A stretch of DNA of 64,000 nt, taken from the NCBI RefSeq assembly GCF_001704415.2, contig NC_030814.1, positions 72,037,121 through 72,101,120 on the forward strand, read 5' to 3'. Every line of letters starts with the position of its first letter. The stretch's first letter is position 1. The notes beneath the pieces are model-generated. The model was not told where the DNA came from and ran no database searches. It was given only the letters and a program-made list of their open reading frames with translations. Both the position numbers and the translations under genes were made by a program. This DNA comes from Capra hircus (taxonomy: Eukaryota > Chordata > Mammalia > Artiodactyla > Bovidae). Positions 36,901-44,369 of this stretch are shown piece after piece.

Positions 36901-39900
36901 ATGCCATCACCTCCACCAGCTTTGTTTGTAGTGATGCTTTCTAAGGCCCACTTGACTTCACATTCCAGGATGTCTGGCTCTAGGTGAGTGATCACACCAT
37001 CATGATTATCTTGGTCGTGAAGATCTTTTTTGTATAGTTCTTCCATGTATTCTTGCCACCTCTTCTTAATATCTTCTGCTTCTGTTAGGTCCATACTATT
37101 TCTGTCCTTTATCGAGCCCATCTTTGCATGAAATATTCCCTTGGTGTCTCTAATTTTCTTGAAGAGATCTCTAGTCTTTCCCATTCTGTTGTTTTCCTCT
37201 ATTTCTTTGCACTGATCGCTGAGGAAGGCTTTCTTATCTCTTCTTGCTATTCTTTGGAACTCTGCATTACTCAGCCATAAAAAAAGAATGAAATAACGTC
37301 ATATGCAGCAATATGGATGCACCTAGAGATTATCATACTAAGTGAAGTCAGACAGAGAAAGACAAATACCATATATCACTTACATGCAGAATCTCAAAAT
37401 ACGACACAAATGAACCTATCTATGAAACAGACAAATTCACGGACATAGAGAACAGACTTGTCATTACCAAGGGGAGGGAGTGGGAGAGGGATCTATTGGG
37501 AGTTTGGGATTAGGAGATGCAAACCACTGTATGTCGAATGAATTAAACAAAAAGGTCCTACTGTATAGTACTGGGAACTATATTTAATATCCTATGATAA
37601 ACCATAATGAAAAATAATATGAAAAAAATATTACTTTGCTGTACAGCAGAAATTTATACAATGTTGTAAATCAATTATACTTCAATAAAATAAATTAATC
37701 AAGTTTCTGAGGCAGGAATAAGTCTGACATATGCAAGGAATGACGAGAAGGACACTGTGGATACAGTATGGTGAATGAGTGAATAGTGGTAGGAAATAAA
37801 GTTGGGAGAGACAGCTTGAGGCCTACTAGATAATGCCAAATCAGTATAGGCCTCATAAACCATGGTCTGAACTATGGATTTTATTCTTAGTACAATGAGA
37901 GGTGACAAGATATGGCTTACATTTTGAAAAGATTAGTCTGTTCATTGTGTCAGCAGACTGTATGGGAATAGGAACGGGAGCAGGGAGAGCAGGGAGGAGG
38001 CTGCTGCAGGCTTCTAGGCAGCAGATAACAGAAATCTGGACCAGGTAGGTTGTCAGTGGAGATGAGGAAAAGTGGATGGGTTTGGAATTATGTTCTGGAA
38101 GTAGATCTGACATCCAATTTCTCTGACTGGATGGAGGGGGTGAAGTAGGACAGGAGCCAGGGATAACTCCTAGGTTTTGAATTTGAGTAACAAGTAGATG
38201 AGAAGTGGAGGAAGACAGTGTTGGAGGGGAAATCAAGACTTTTCCTTCAACTATATTAAACATGAGTGTTCTATCATACACATGGGTAGAGATATCAAGT
38301 AGTCACCTTGAGATGCAAGCCTGGAGTTCAAGGGAAAGGTCAGAGGTGGAGATACAAATTGAGAATCATCAGTGTATTCATCCTGTTTAAAGTGGTGGAC
38401 TAGAAGAGGATGCCTAATGTAGATGGAAAAGGAGAGTTCTTGGGATTAATGTTTGTTTATTTATTTTGACTGTGCTGGGTCTTTGTTGCTTTGTGGGTTT
38501 TTTCTCCAGGTGTGGAGGGTGTGGGCTTCTCATTGCAGTGGCTTCTCCTGTTGCAGAGCACAGGCTCTAGGGTGCACAGGCTTCAGTAGCTGCATCTTAC
38601 GGGCTCAGTAGTTGTGGTTCTCTAGAGCACAAGCTCATTAACTGTGCCACACAGGCACAGCTGCTCTGCAGCATGTGGAATCTTCCTGGATCAGGGATGG
38701 AACTAGTGTCTTTGGCACTGGCAGGCGGATTCTTTACCACTGAGTGGACTGGATTCTTTACCAATCCCAGGGAAGCCCCTGGGATTTTGAGTCCTGGACC
38801 CTCCAAATTTAGAGGTCAAGCAGAGAAAGTGAAGTTGAACATAAAATGAGTATAAGGTAGAGCTTGCAGACATAGTAGAGGAGATCTTCTTCACCCAGAG
38901 CCACTGTAAAACTGGACAAAGTTGACAGAGACAATCCCTTCAGTACTCTGGAAACTGATCAAAGGCACTTAACAATCCGGGAAGCAGTCATGCTTGTACA
39001 ACTGCTGAACTCTGGATGAGAACAGCAGGGGTCTGGGACTGTTCTCATCACCTCCCACACTCAGTCAGAGCAGAGGTTCTACCAGGAAGAGGCAGGATGT
39101 GAGAACCAACAGCTTCCCCATGAAAGAGGAAAGTGCTTGAGTTGGAGTGGTGTGCAATGCCCTGATCTTTTGATAACGTCGGTGGAAATGACGGTCTCAG
39201 AGGCAGGTGAGCAGGAAAAGCCAAAGGCTTTACTATAACCTGAGGTTAGCAATGTCTGTGGCTGAGCCTGTGTGGCAGTGGGGACCTAAGAGGGCCTAAG
39301 GTAGCTAAATACTCCTGGCCAACTCTGGTTGTTCACATGAACATAAGTGATGCAAAAGAGCCTGACAGAAAGTAAAAGTTAGGGCTGACTTTAAAATGGC
39401 CTGAACTTTGAATGCCCTTTCCTACATACCCACAGATCCAACTGCAGAGGACTGAGGCCTTACTGACTCCAGGTGTTACTGAATCACTGCCTGACCACTA
39501 AGCAACATATAGACATGTGGAAGACATATTATAAAAATGAACCAAATTGGGAATATTTGCTCGTCTTTTTTTTTTTTTTAATATGGAATGCTTCATGAAT
39601 TTGTGGGTCATCCTTGCGCAGGGGCCATGCTAATCTCTGTATTGTTCCAATTTTAGTATATATGCTGCCGAAGCGAGTACTATTCTTCAAGTCTTAAGCC
39701 ACTACATAAGCAGTTTTCTTCCAAGCTTGGAGGAAGCCCTAACTATTCCATCATGAAATCACACGGAGAGACCCTGAGACTACATGAAAAGAAAAGACAC
39801 CTAGTCAGCTTCCAGAAGTTCCATCCACTATTGTTTCAGCTCTAGCTACCATCTGATTGCAACTGCAAAAGGGACCTTGAGTCAGAACTGTCCAGTCAAC

Positions 39901-42900
39901 CCTTTCCTGAATTCCTGACTTACAAAAATCTGCGAGAAGTTCATGAGGCTGGAGGAAGCTAAGGTCCACAGAGGGGAAAAAGACTTACATGAGTTATCAG
40001 AATTCTGGGAAGGTGGCCTGAATGTGCATCTCTGTTGCTCAGATACAACTCTAATCCACCTACCAATTACCACAGGGGACAGGTTTGATACAAGCAATTA
40101 GGTGCTTAGAAAACATTGGAAAGACTGAGGTACTAGGCTGAGCCTTCTGGAAATGTCTCCGGAACAATGTATGCATTACTGTTCCAACATGTGAGCTAGT
40201 CTCTGAGGCCTCCACTGCAGCCTTGCTGAAGTAAGAAGCTCCATGTCACGGAACAGGCCTCTTAACCTATGAAGCTGGAGAATGGATGCTGGAACACTGA
40301 TGTGAGAAGACCGTATAGTTTTACAACTTTTCTTGATAGTACCAATAGTCTTAGGAATGTGATTTTCACCACATTTCTACCTTCCCAATCTTATGAGAAA
40401 GCACCTAATTGGTAGGATTTATTTTGTATCTATATTGTAGATAATCAGAAGATGTATGGGACAGAGGCTGAGAGATCTAGAATGTGAAACAGAGGGCTGA
40501 TTTTCACATGGTCATGAAGGAGGGACAGCAAATCTAACCATACCAACAACTAAATTAAATGTCAATAGTTTAAACAGCCCACTTGAAAGGCAGAGATCAT
40601 TAGAGGATAAAAAAAGCAAGAATCATACAATGGAATTTTATTTAACAATAAAAAGGAATAAAGCATTAATTAATTTTGAGGCTAAACCTCAAAAACATGC
40701 TGAGTGAGAGAAACAAAATGCAAAAGACTATGTATTATATTTCCATTTATGTGAAAAGTTCAGAGAGGGCAAATTTACAGAGACAGAAAACAGATTAGTG
40801 GTTGCCAAGGGCAGGAGGTGAGAGTGGGGATTTAATGTAAAAGAACACAAAAGAGGGACTTCCCTGGTGGTTCAGTGGCTAAGACTCCACACTCCCAATG
40901 CAGGTGCCCTGAGTTTGATCCCTGGTCAGAGAACTAGATCCCACATACTGCAACTAAGACTTGGCACAGCCGGAAAAAAAAAAAAAAAGCACAAAGAAAC
41001 TAATTGGAGTGATAGAAATATTCTAAGTTGGCCTAGGGTTATACAACTCTATACTTTTACTACAAATCACTGAATTGTACAGTTATAATGGGTGAATTTT
41101 ATGGTGTGTAAATTACAACTCAATGAGAAAACAAAAATTATAACTAAGAGAAAATAAAAAACCCAAGGTGAGTAGGACTTGGTGCTATAGGTATCTATCT
41201 AGACCTCAAACAAATCACTGGACAAAGTGAGATCAGAGAAATGAATTGGTCTTTAAGTGATTGTGTGCACTCACACACACATAAACAGTTCACTTCCCAG
41301 AGCACAGCTGCTGTGTTCTCTGCTTCAAGGTCCAGAGCATGCCTGCTCTGTCCCCTGAGGACAAAGGTCGCTTCCTCTTTGTGTACCCCCAACTTTTAGA
41401 CTTTCCTCTTTACTGCATCCACTGCATTATGTTGCAACTGTCTTGGCGTCTGCTTCCTGGACCAGACCACAAGCCCCTCCAGGGCAAGGACAGTATTTTC
41501 ATCTCTGCAGCTTTGATTTCCAGCTAATCCTGGGAAGACAGTATTTGTCAAATTAATGAAAGGAAAATTGTAACTCTGTGCCAAACAAGTTTGAAGTATA
41601 AGAATGAGGGAGATAGGAGCCTCATATTAATTTAAGAGTCACACAAGACTAGTTTTACTGGTAAAGTATATATAGGGTATAGGTCTGTCGTGTGTACCAC
41701 CCCAAATTTAAACATACCTTCCTTGGATGTGGTCAAAAATTTCATTTTAACCCATGGCAGTCAGTTCACAAGCAATATATTAACTTCCAAGTTTAGTCTC
41801 CTCAGCAAGCAAACAAATCTTTAGAGAAATCTGATTTCTCCGCAGATTACCTGACAGGATTAGCACAAAAGCCCAGTTTGTGTACTTCTGGGTTAGAGTT
41901 AAGCAGGTAGCTCTGCTAAGAACTGTGAAGTGGGTCACAGAACAGGGTCACAGCAGCTCTTTCTATTCTCCTCTTTATATGCCTATCTTATCCAGGGCCA
42001 GGTCAAGTGCAGAGCAAGCTGGGAAGCTCAGAAATGCCCTCCTAGGTGGCCTTATGTATTCCATTCTCAACTTTGGGCCAAGCGTGGGATACAAACAAGA
42101 AGCTGGAGCTAAAGAATGCCCTGGCCAGGTTCTCAGGCTCCTGACCCCCATATTAGAAAAAGGACCCAGCCGGCGGAGATAAGAGAAGAGACACCAAAAA
42201 GCAGAGGTAAGCCAGGACTCAGTCACCAAGTCCAGAAGGTACACTGAGGTAAGGAGGCGGCCTTCTACAGCCCTCGGAAGTGCGGGGCATGAAAGAAGGG
42301 AGGCAAAAGACACTAGGGATGGGTGAACCTGGAAACTGGGACGGTGAAGGGGCTACGAGGCTGGCAAGGAAGGTTCTGGGGGGTCTCTGAGATGGCCTAG
42401 ACGGCAAGCCTAGAGATTCCAGTCCTCGAATTCAGGAAGAGGTGAGCTCTGGTAGGTGACTAAGGCGGGGGAAAGAAGCCCACGGCCAGAGCGTGAGAAG
42501 GCCATTGACCATCTGCGCGCGATTCTTGGGGTGCCGCAGCCTGGATTTTTCAGGGGAACTGGCCCACGGCGCCCGGGCCATAGCTTGGTGCACGAGTCAG
42601 GGAGTCCCCTGGCGCCTCGCGCAGATGGGCGGGCCGAGCGCCAGGGGGTGTGACCGTAGACCTGGGGGCCGGTCCACGTCCCCGCCCCGCGCTTCCGCCA
42701 CTCCCTGCGAAACTAGCAGGCAGGCGAGGGGCTTCCAGCCTCTGAAGCCCCCGGACTCACCTTCCTCCCTCCCCACTGGTTGCGACCCGGACACTGCTTC
42801 CCAGAGGCGGCGCGCCCTCTCGCGGTCGAAGCGCAGCCCATCCGGTTCCCGGCCCTCCCGCTCCTCCGAATTGTTGTACGACCTGGCTCCGCCGCTGTCC

Positions 42901-42935
42901 GCGTTCTCCACCGTGCCCAATGCAGGATACTCCAT
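18866..42935 (-). CDS. ZNF346: ZNF346 (JAZ): dsRNA-binding zinc-finger protein, full coding span with introns
   Basis: Seven coding exons (42935-42761, 33629-33526, 32946-32854, 31093-30949, 26930-26748, 21393-21300, 18953-18866) join in phase to 882 nt, 293 residues plus TAG. All introns are GT/AG. The product carries four matrin-type C2H2 fingers of C-x2-C-x12-H-x5-H form: C75/C78/H91/H97, C136/C139/H152/H158, C187/C190/H203/H209 and C240/C243/H256/H262. Long basic linkers separate them. In the family this protein is nuclear to nucleolar, binds double-stranded RNA or RNA-DNA hybrids in preference to DNA, shuttles via exportin-5 and is linked to p53 and apoptosis control. The human protein is 294 residues and nearly collinear. 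The start is the ATG opening with residues MEYP, as in human. The next gene downstream on the strand is probably FGFR4. Promoter: CpG island at 42.5-43.2 kb. Confidence 0.97.
19060..19310 (-). mobile_element. MIR SINE (ZNF346 last intron)
   Basis: Antisense MIR: CATGCCAGGCACAAGGCTGG, AAGGAAACTAAAGTTCAGAA, GTGACCTGCCCACAGTAAG. Confidence 0.8.
19670..20000. mobile_element. Two opposed MIR SINEs
   Basis: A sense MIR at about 19670-19860 (GGCTTTGGAGTCAAGAGG, TACAGCAAGTTACTTCATC) is followed by an antisense MIR at 19895-20000 (TTGGAGGCTCAAAGAGG, CTAAGGTCACATAGCTGG). Confidence 0.65.
20320..20700 (+). mobile_element. MIR-type fragments
   Basis: CTGTTTCCTCATCTGTAGAA (20337-20356) and later AGGACTATTGTGAGGATTAC (20620-20640) are sense MIR blocks. 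The intervening sequence is diverged or belongs to a second copy. Confidence 0.5.
20735..20925 (+). mobile_element. L2 LINE 3' end
   Basis: AAGCACTTATCACCATTTG and AGAATGTTAGGTTATTGGAG are L2 blocks. Confidence 0.65.
20930..21299. other. Intronic sequence, nothing recognised
   Basis: No clear repeat between the L2 end and ZNF346 coding exon 6. It contains the first bases of the last intron (donor at 21294-21299). Confidence 0.4.
21300..21393 (-). CDS. ZNF346: ZNF346 coding exon 6 (zinc finger 4)
   Basis: 94 nt. Acceptor GTGTTTCAG, then the split alanine and GKGYPCKTC. Carries C240, C243, H256 and H262 of finger 4 and ends HKN plus two bases of a glutamine codon before GTAAGT. Confidence 0.95.
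21575..21690 (+). mobile_element. L2 LINE tail
   Basis: CCCAGCACGGAGCCTGGTCC followed by GAGGAAATAAATGATTG resembles the L2 3' terminus. Confidence 0.5.
21905..22260. mobile_element. Convergent MIR pair
   Basis: Sense MIR at 21905-22060 (CATGACCTTGGCTAAATCCC) is followed directly by antisense MIR at 22060-22260 (TTACCAAGTGCCTGATATAG, CAGAGGAAGAAAATAAGGC). Confidence 0.65.
22335..22580 (+). mobile_element. MIR SINE
   Basis: Sense MIR: GGTTCAAATCCCAGCTCC, CTGACACATAGTTAAGTG. Confidence 0.8.
22975..23190 (-). mobile_element. MIR SINE
   Basis: TATTAAACACCAAGCACCAC, AAGCTCAGGGAGGTTAAGTG and the GCAGCCCCCATCC block are antisense MIR. Confidence 0.75.
23195..23810. other. Intronic sequence, nothing firm
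   Basis: Open frames on both strands, but without family resemblance. Parts at 23600-23770 may be a decayed repeat. Confidence 0.3.
23815..24205 (-). mobile_element. Old L1 LINE, antisense
   Basis: ATTGTGGTAAAATACAAATA, CCTAACCCCTGGCCACCAC and TTCACTGTGCATAATATCCTC are antisense L1M 3' sequence. Confidence 0.75.
24600..25075 (+). mobile_element. L2 LINE
   Basis: AATGGCTTCCCAATGCTCTT, AGACTCTAAGCTCCATAAGA and AATGCCTGGCGTATATTAGG are sense L2 blocks. The preceding 24210-24600 may be its more diverged 5' part. Confidence 0.75.
25525..25740 (+). mobile_element. MIR SINE
   Basis: TGTCCTCATTTGTAAAATGC and GTTGTTGTGAGGATTAAATC are sense MIR. Confidence 0.8.
25970..26150 (+). mobile_element. MIR SINE
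   Basis: TTGGAATCAGACAGAGCTAG and GTATGACCTTAGCATGTCAC are sense MIR. The end is diverged. Confidence 0.65.
26155..26747. other. Intronic sequence downstream of ZNF346 exon 5, nothing recognised
   Basis: Purine-rich, with no clear repeat. It includes the donor GTAAGG of intron 5 at 26742-26747. Confidence 0.35.
26748..26930 (-). CDS. ZNF346: ZNF346 coding exon 5 (zinc finger 3)
   Basis: 183 nt. Begins with the split alanine codon then [13 protein letters not shown]. Carries finger 3 (C187, C190, H203, H209) and a basic helix-like linker ([19 protein letters not shown]). Acceptor CCACCTTAG, donor GTAAGG. Compared with human, the end of this exon is slightly shorter (DS before the split alanine, where human has DFP). 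Confidence 0.96.
27500..27720 (-). mobile_element. MIR SINE
   Basis: AAACCAAGGCTCAGATGGGT, ACCAAAGATCACTCAGTTAA and CTTTGCTATGCCA are antisense MIR. A related fragment may begin near 27350. Confidence 0.7.
28190..29330 (+). mobile_element. AT-rich old L1-like 3' sequences
   Basis: Several diverged blocks (AATGTGGTGCAATGGGATAT; TTGACAGTGGTTGTCTTTG; TTTCTACAATATGCTTGTAT) resemble old L1 3' UTRs, probably more than one copy. Assignment is tentative. Confidence 0.4.
29712..29845 (+). mobile_element. CHR-type SINE
   Basis: CTCTCTGGCAGTCCAGTGG, TTAGGACTTGGTGCTCCCA and a GGCCCCAAAACAAAAC tail. tRNA-derived cetartiodactyl SINE, antisense to ZNF346. Confidence 0.8.
29848..30010 (-). mobile_element. 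MIR SINE
   Basis: TTACTGAACATCTATTATGT, then ATTATAGGTGAGAAAACTCA. Confidence 0.75.
30015..30948. other. Intronic sequence, nothing recognised
   Basis: No clear repeat family. The 3' part flanks the donor of ZNF346 exon 4. Confidence 0.35.
30949..31093 (-). CDS. ZNF346: ZNF346 coding exon 4 (zinc finger 2)
   Basis: 145 nt, 48 codons plus one base. Begins [10 protein letters not shown], carries the whole of finger 2 (C136, C139, H152, H158) and ends STKVE before donor GTACTG. The acceptor is TCTCCTAACCAG. Sequence immediately upstream of the acceptor (from about 31105) is antisense L2, so the polypyrimidine and branch-site region is partly repeat-derived. Confidence 0.96.
31105..31690 (+). 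mobile_element. L2 LINE 3' end abutting ZNF346 exon 4
   Basis: Sense L2: GATCACGCCACTGCCCGG, CTTCACTGGTTCCCCACTGC, CTTCAAGGCCCACATTAAAT, ending near a TTATTGAAC block. It is antisense to the gene and begins about a dozen bases upstream of the exon 4 acceptor. Confidence 0.75.
31797..31870 (+). mobile_element. DNA-transposon (MER-class) fragment
   Basis: TTTTTCAACCTTGGTACTAT and CTGGGGCTGAATAATTC match a common old mammalian DNA-transposon remnant. Short and tentative. Confidence 0.45.
32105..32260 (-). mobile_element. MIR SINE
   Basis: ACCCTTACAAGGTAGCAAC and GTTAAGTGACTTGTCTAAGG are antisense MIR. Confidence 0.75.
32560..32815 (-). mobile_element. MIR SINE next to ZNF346 exon 3
   Basis: Near-complete antisense MIR: CTACTATGTGCCAGGCTCTG, ACTTGCCCAAGTTACAC, CATGCTCTTTCCACCAC. 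It ends about 40 bp from the exon 3 donor. Confidence 0.88.
32854..32946 (-). CDS. ZNF346: ZNF346 coding exon 3 (end of finger 1 and linker)
   Basis: 93 nt, 31 codons, phase 0 at both ends, so skipping would keep the frame but destroy finger 1 by removing H97. It begins [10 protein letters not shown] and ends RLDSDQ. Acceptor TTACAG, donor GTAATC. The exon is too short and open on both sides to stand out as an open frame, and was found by its family sequence. An old MIR ends about 40 bp downstream of its donor. Confidence 0.95.
33075..33290 (-). mobile_element. MIR SINE
   Basis: AATCTTATAGATGAGGAAAC followed by TGAGGCTTAAGATAATGAGG; antisense MIR. Confidence 0.75.
33526..33629 (-). CDS. ZNF346: ZNF346 coding exon 2 (first half of zinc finger 1)
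   Basis: 104 nt. The acceptor is CTCTGTAG, then TGGAACAC completes the split valine. Encodes residues 59-93 with finger-1 cysteines C75 and C78 and histidine H91. Ends in a CAG glutamine codon before GTATGC (phase 0), so finger 1 is split across exons 2 and 3. Confidence 0.96.
33630..34600. other. ZNF346 intron 1 sequence upstream of exon 2
   Basis: Contains the exon 2 acceptor tract (33630-33660). No repeat was firmly recognised in the rest. Confidence 0.35.
34606..34890 (-). mobile_element. CHR-type SINE, long form
   Basis: TTTGGCTGTGCTGGGTCTTC through GATTGAACCCGTGTCTCC to CCACCAGGGAAGCCC; nearly full-length, in the same orientation as ZNF346. Confidence 0.88.
35095..37700 (+). mobile_element. 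L1 LINE 3' end split by a BovB insertion
   Basis: L1 blocks at 35095-35465 (GAGTTGCCATATGATCCAGC, ATAGCCAAGACATGGAAAC) resume at 37267 (ACTCAGCCATAAAAAAAGAA) and run to the tail with TTCAATAAAATAAATTAATC. The two halves are directly collinear across the BovB. Antisense to ZNF346. Confidence 0.88.
35466..37266 (-). mobile_element. BovB LINE nested in L1 (ZNF346 intron 1)
   Basis: 1.8 kb, 5'-truncated. The 3' terminus (CAGTTCAGTTCAGTCGCTC on this strand) is at 35466. Open frames 36146-36670 (fingers and palm with FIDYAKAFD and YADDTTF) and 35481-35966 encode pieces of reverse transcriptase, broken by frameshifts. Same orientation as ZNF346. Target duplication is at most ATT. Confidence 0.93.
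37800..38400. mobile_element. Ancient interspersed repeat, unnamed
   Basis: GGCCTCATAAACCATGGTC, ATGGATTTTATTCTTAG and later purine-rich blocks resemble an old mammalian repeat also seen at 44370-44620. Confidence 0.4.
38445..38782 (-). mobile_element. CHR-type SINE
   Basis: TTTGACTGTGCTGGGTCTTT, CAGGCTCTAGGGTGCACAGG and ATCAGGGATGGAACTAGTG, with a short internal duplication of ATTCTTTACCA near 38730-38762. Confidence 0.82.
38785..39560. other. Intron 1 sequence, nothing recognised
   Basis: No clear gene or repeat signature. Confidence 0.35.
39566..39680 (-). pseudogene. RNU6: U6 snRNA retropseudogene with poly(A) tail
   Basis: On the minus strand, from 39680 to 39580, the U6 sequence is readable: the 5' end GTACTCGCTTCGGCAGCA, the ACAGAG region, the GATTAGCATGGCCCCTGCG core and the 3' CATTCCATATT. 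It is about 101 nt against the usual 107, with a few substitutions and small deletions. In place of the U-run terminator it ends in about 14 A residues (T-run at 39566-39579 on this strand), showing LINE-mediated retroposition. It has no recognisable Pol III promoter, so is unlikely to be expressed. Confidence 0.92.
39690..40595. other. Intron 1 sequence, nothing recognised
   Basis: No gene or firm repeat found. Confidence 0.35.
40600..41135 (+). mobile_element. Old L1 LINE split by a CHR SINE
   Basis: AATGGAATTTTATTTAACAA, AGATTAGTGGTTGCCAAGGG before the SINE and CACTGAATTGTACAGTTATA after it: sense L1M 3' end. Confidence 0.78.
40857..40997 (+). mobile_element. CHR-type SINE nested in L1
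   Basis: GGACTTCCCTGGTGGTTCAG to an A-rich tail. Imperfect target-site duplication of about 9 bp (CACAAAAGA and CACAAAGAA). Antisense to ZNF346. Confidence 0.88.
41320..41530 (+). mobile_element. L2 LINE fragment
   Basis: AAGCCCCTCCAGGGCAAGGA and CTTTGATTTCCAGC are L2 3' blocks; the start is diverged. Confidence 0.55.
42761..42935 (-). CDS. ZNF346: ZNF346 coding exon 1 (residues 1-58 plus first base of codon 59)
   Basis: 175 nt. Starts at the MEYP start codon. Encodes the acidic, poorly conserved N-terminus followed by the well-conserved [15 protein letters not shown] block. Ends GAGGAAG before GTGAGT, splitting a valine codon (phase 1). It lies inside the CpG island. A 162-codon open frame on the opposite strand is only its GC-rich shadow. 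Confidence 0.95.
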
Positions 42936-42981
42936 CTTCCCCGCAAGCCCTAACCGGCCGATAGCCGCTCATGAATCTTGA

Positions 42982-42991
42982 TCTCGCGAGA
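42982..42991. promoter_or_regulatory. CGCG-box palindrome TCTCGCGAGA
   Basis: Perfect TCTCGCGAGA, the conserved core-promoter element of many CpG-island housekeeping promoters. It is palindromic and can drive transcription both ways. Confidence 0.8.
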
Positions 42992-43026
42992 TGTGGCTGG
43001 GAAGATGACTTTGCCCGGCCAAGAAA

Positions 43027-43036
43027 TCTCGCGAGG
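43027..43036. promoter_or_regulatory. CGCG-box, second copy (one mismatch)
   Basis: TCTCGCGAGG, nine of ten bases of the palindrome, 45 bp from the first copy. Confidence 0.7.
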
Positions 43037-43214
43037 TTTGGGCACCGCAGGCTCCTTTGCGACTTTGGCAGGCGCGCTTCTTTCTTGTCGCTGCGGAGCT
43101 CGTGCGGTGGATTCTAAAGTCGGTTGTTCCACGGCAGCCCCTTCCTCTGGGGCAGGGCCGTGCGGTCCTTGGCTCAGTGTTCTCACCTTGCTCATGGCCA
43201 ACTTTGACACTTCT

Positions 43215-43350
43215 CATTTTGTTCTCATGAAGGCCCTGTTATATGGGAATATCCTTTTCATTTCACTAGTAGGGCAACAGAGGCTCAGAACCTAGAAATG
43301 ATTTACTCACGAGTTTGCTACTAGTAAGTGGTAGAGCTGGGACTCGATTA
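43215..43350 (-). mobile_element. MIR SINE
   Basis: AACAGAGGCTCAGAACCTAG, then AGTAAGTGGTAGAGCTGGGA; antisense MIR just outside the CpG island. Confidence 0.75.
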
Positions 43351-43449
43351 CTTTTATATTAGGTACTATTTGAGTTCCAGGTGCTGACGCCTAGGCCAGA
43401 ACTCTCCCTAACCTCCACTCCAAAGTAACTGTCAAAAGTCAAAATGTAA

Positions 43450-44065
43450 CCTTCCAACCCCACACCTGCTCGTTCCCTAGTCTTTCGGAGCCCCGATCTC
43501 TTGCTATGGTATTTGTAATGTCCTTACTGGTCCCTTCACTTACCTTTCAGGTATTCCCAAAACAGCAGCCCCAGCGATCCTCTTAAAGCAAACCATATCA
43601 TGACACCCCATGCTTAAATTCTTCAAAACCTTCTCATCGTTCTTTTGTAAAAGTCAAAGTCCTTGGTTTAGTCGATACGGCACTATACAATATGAATTTT
43701 TTTAACCTTCCTGACCTCATCACCTACTGTGTTAGCCTCCAACCCCTTCATTCCTGTCCCACTTACCCTGTTCTGGAATGCACTTCCCCCACACATCTCA
43801 TGGCTCAGTCTCATTTCTGTGTGCCCTCCACATACACTTCATACCCTCCTTTCCTGCTCTCTTTATTTTTTCTCCTGAAAACTTACTATCAGATGCAGCA
43901 TGTACTTCACTTTTTATTTTATTTGTTGTTTGTTTCCCCATTAGAAGTCAAGCCCCAAGAAAGCGGGAGTTTTGTCTGTTTGGTTCTCAGCTGAATCTCC
44001 ACCACATTGAAATAAAGCCTGAATCCTCGTAGGTGCATACAAAATATTTGTTGAATAAATGAAAC
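43450..44065 (+). mobile_element. L2 LINE 3' end
   Basis: TGACCTCATCACCTACTGTG, CATTAGAAGTCAAGCCCC and a terminal TTTGTTGAATAAATGAAAC. Confidence 0.78.
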
Positions 44066-44166
44066 TTTTATTTCAGTCTTATTTATTCAAATGTTTGTTG
44101 AGAGTTTTCTATGAGCTGCATGTTTTGGGGCATTGGAATACAGTGGTGAACAAGACAGACACAGGA

Positions 44167-44352
44167 GGGACTTCCCTGGTGGTTCAGTGGTTAAGACTGC
44201 ACTCCTAATGCAGGGGGCTCAGGTTCAATTCCTGGTCAGGGAACTAGATCCCACATGCTGCAGCGAAAGAACCACCATGTTGCAATGAATATCTAATATC
44301 CCATGTGCCACAACTAAGACCTGGTACAGCCAAACAAATAAATTATTAAAAA
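44167..44352 (+). mobile_element. CHR-type SINE with target-site duplication
   Basis: GGGACTTCCCTGGTGGTTCA to an AAATAAATTATTAAAA tail. Flanked by AAGACAGACACAGGA (44152-44166) and AAGACAGACAAGGA (44353-44366), a 14-15 bp duplication. Confidence 0.92.
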
Positions 44353-44369
44353 AAGACAGACAAGGAATC

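Larger units (their letters stand above)
42480..43160 (-). promoter_or_regulatory. ZNF346: CpG-island promoter of ZNF346
   Basis: Dense in CpG and GC, with no TATA box near the start region. It covers coding exon 1 and the sequence upstream of the start codon. The two CGCG palindromes at 42982-42991 and 43027-43036 lie 47-101 bp upstream of the start codon, so the transcription start is likely close to them. UIMC1, head-to-head with ZNF346 in human, would lie further right; its first exon was not recognised here. Confidence 0.85.

Noticed and set aside
39580..39680. Functional U6 snRNA gene
   Set aside because: No U-run terminator, A tail present, several deletions and no recognised Pol III promoter upstream.
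42493..42981. 162-codon open frame opposite ZNF346 exon 1
   Set aside because: GC-rich antisense shadow in a CpG island; no family resemblance or splice context.
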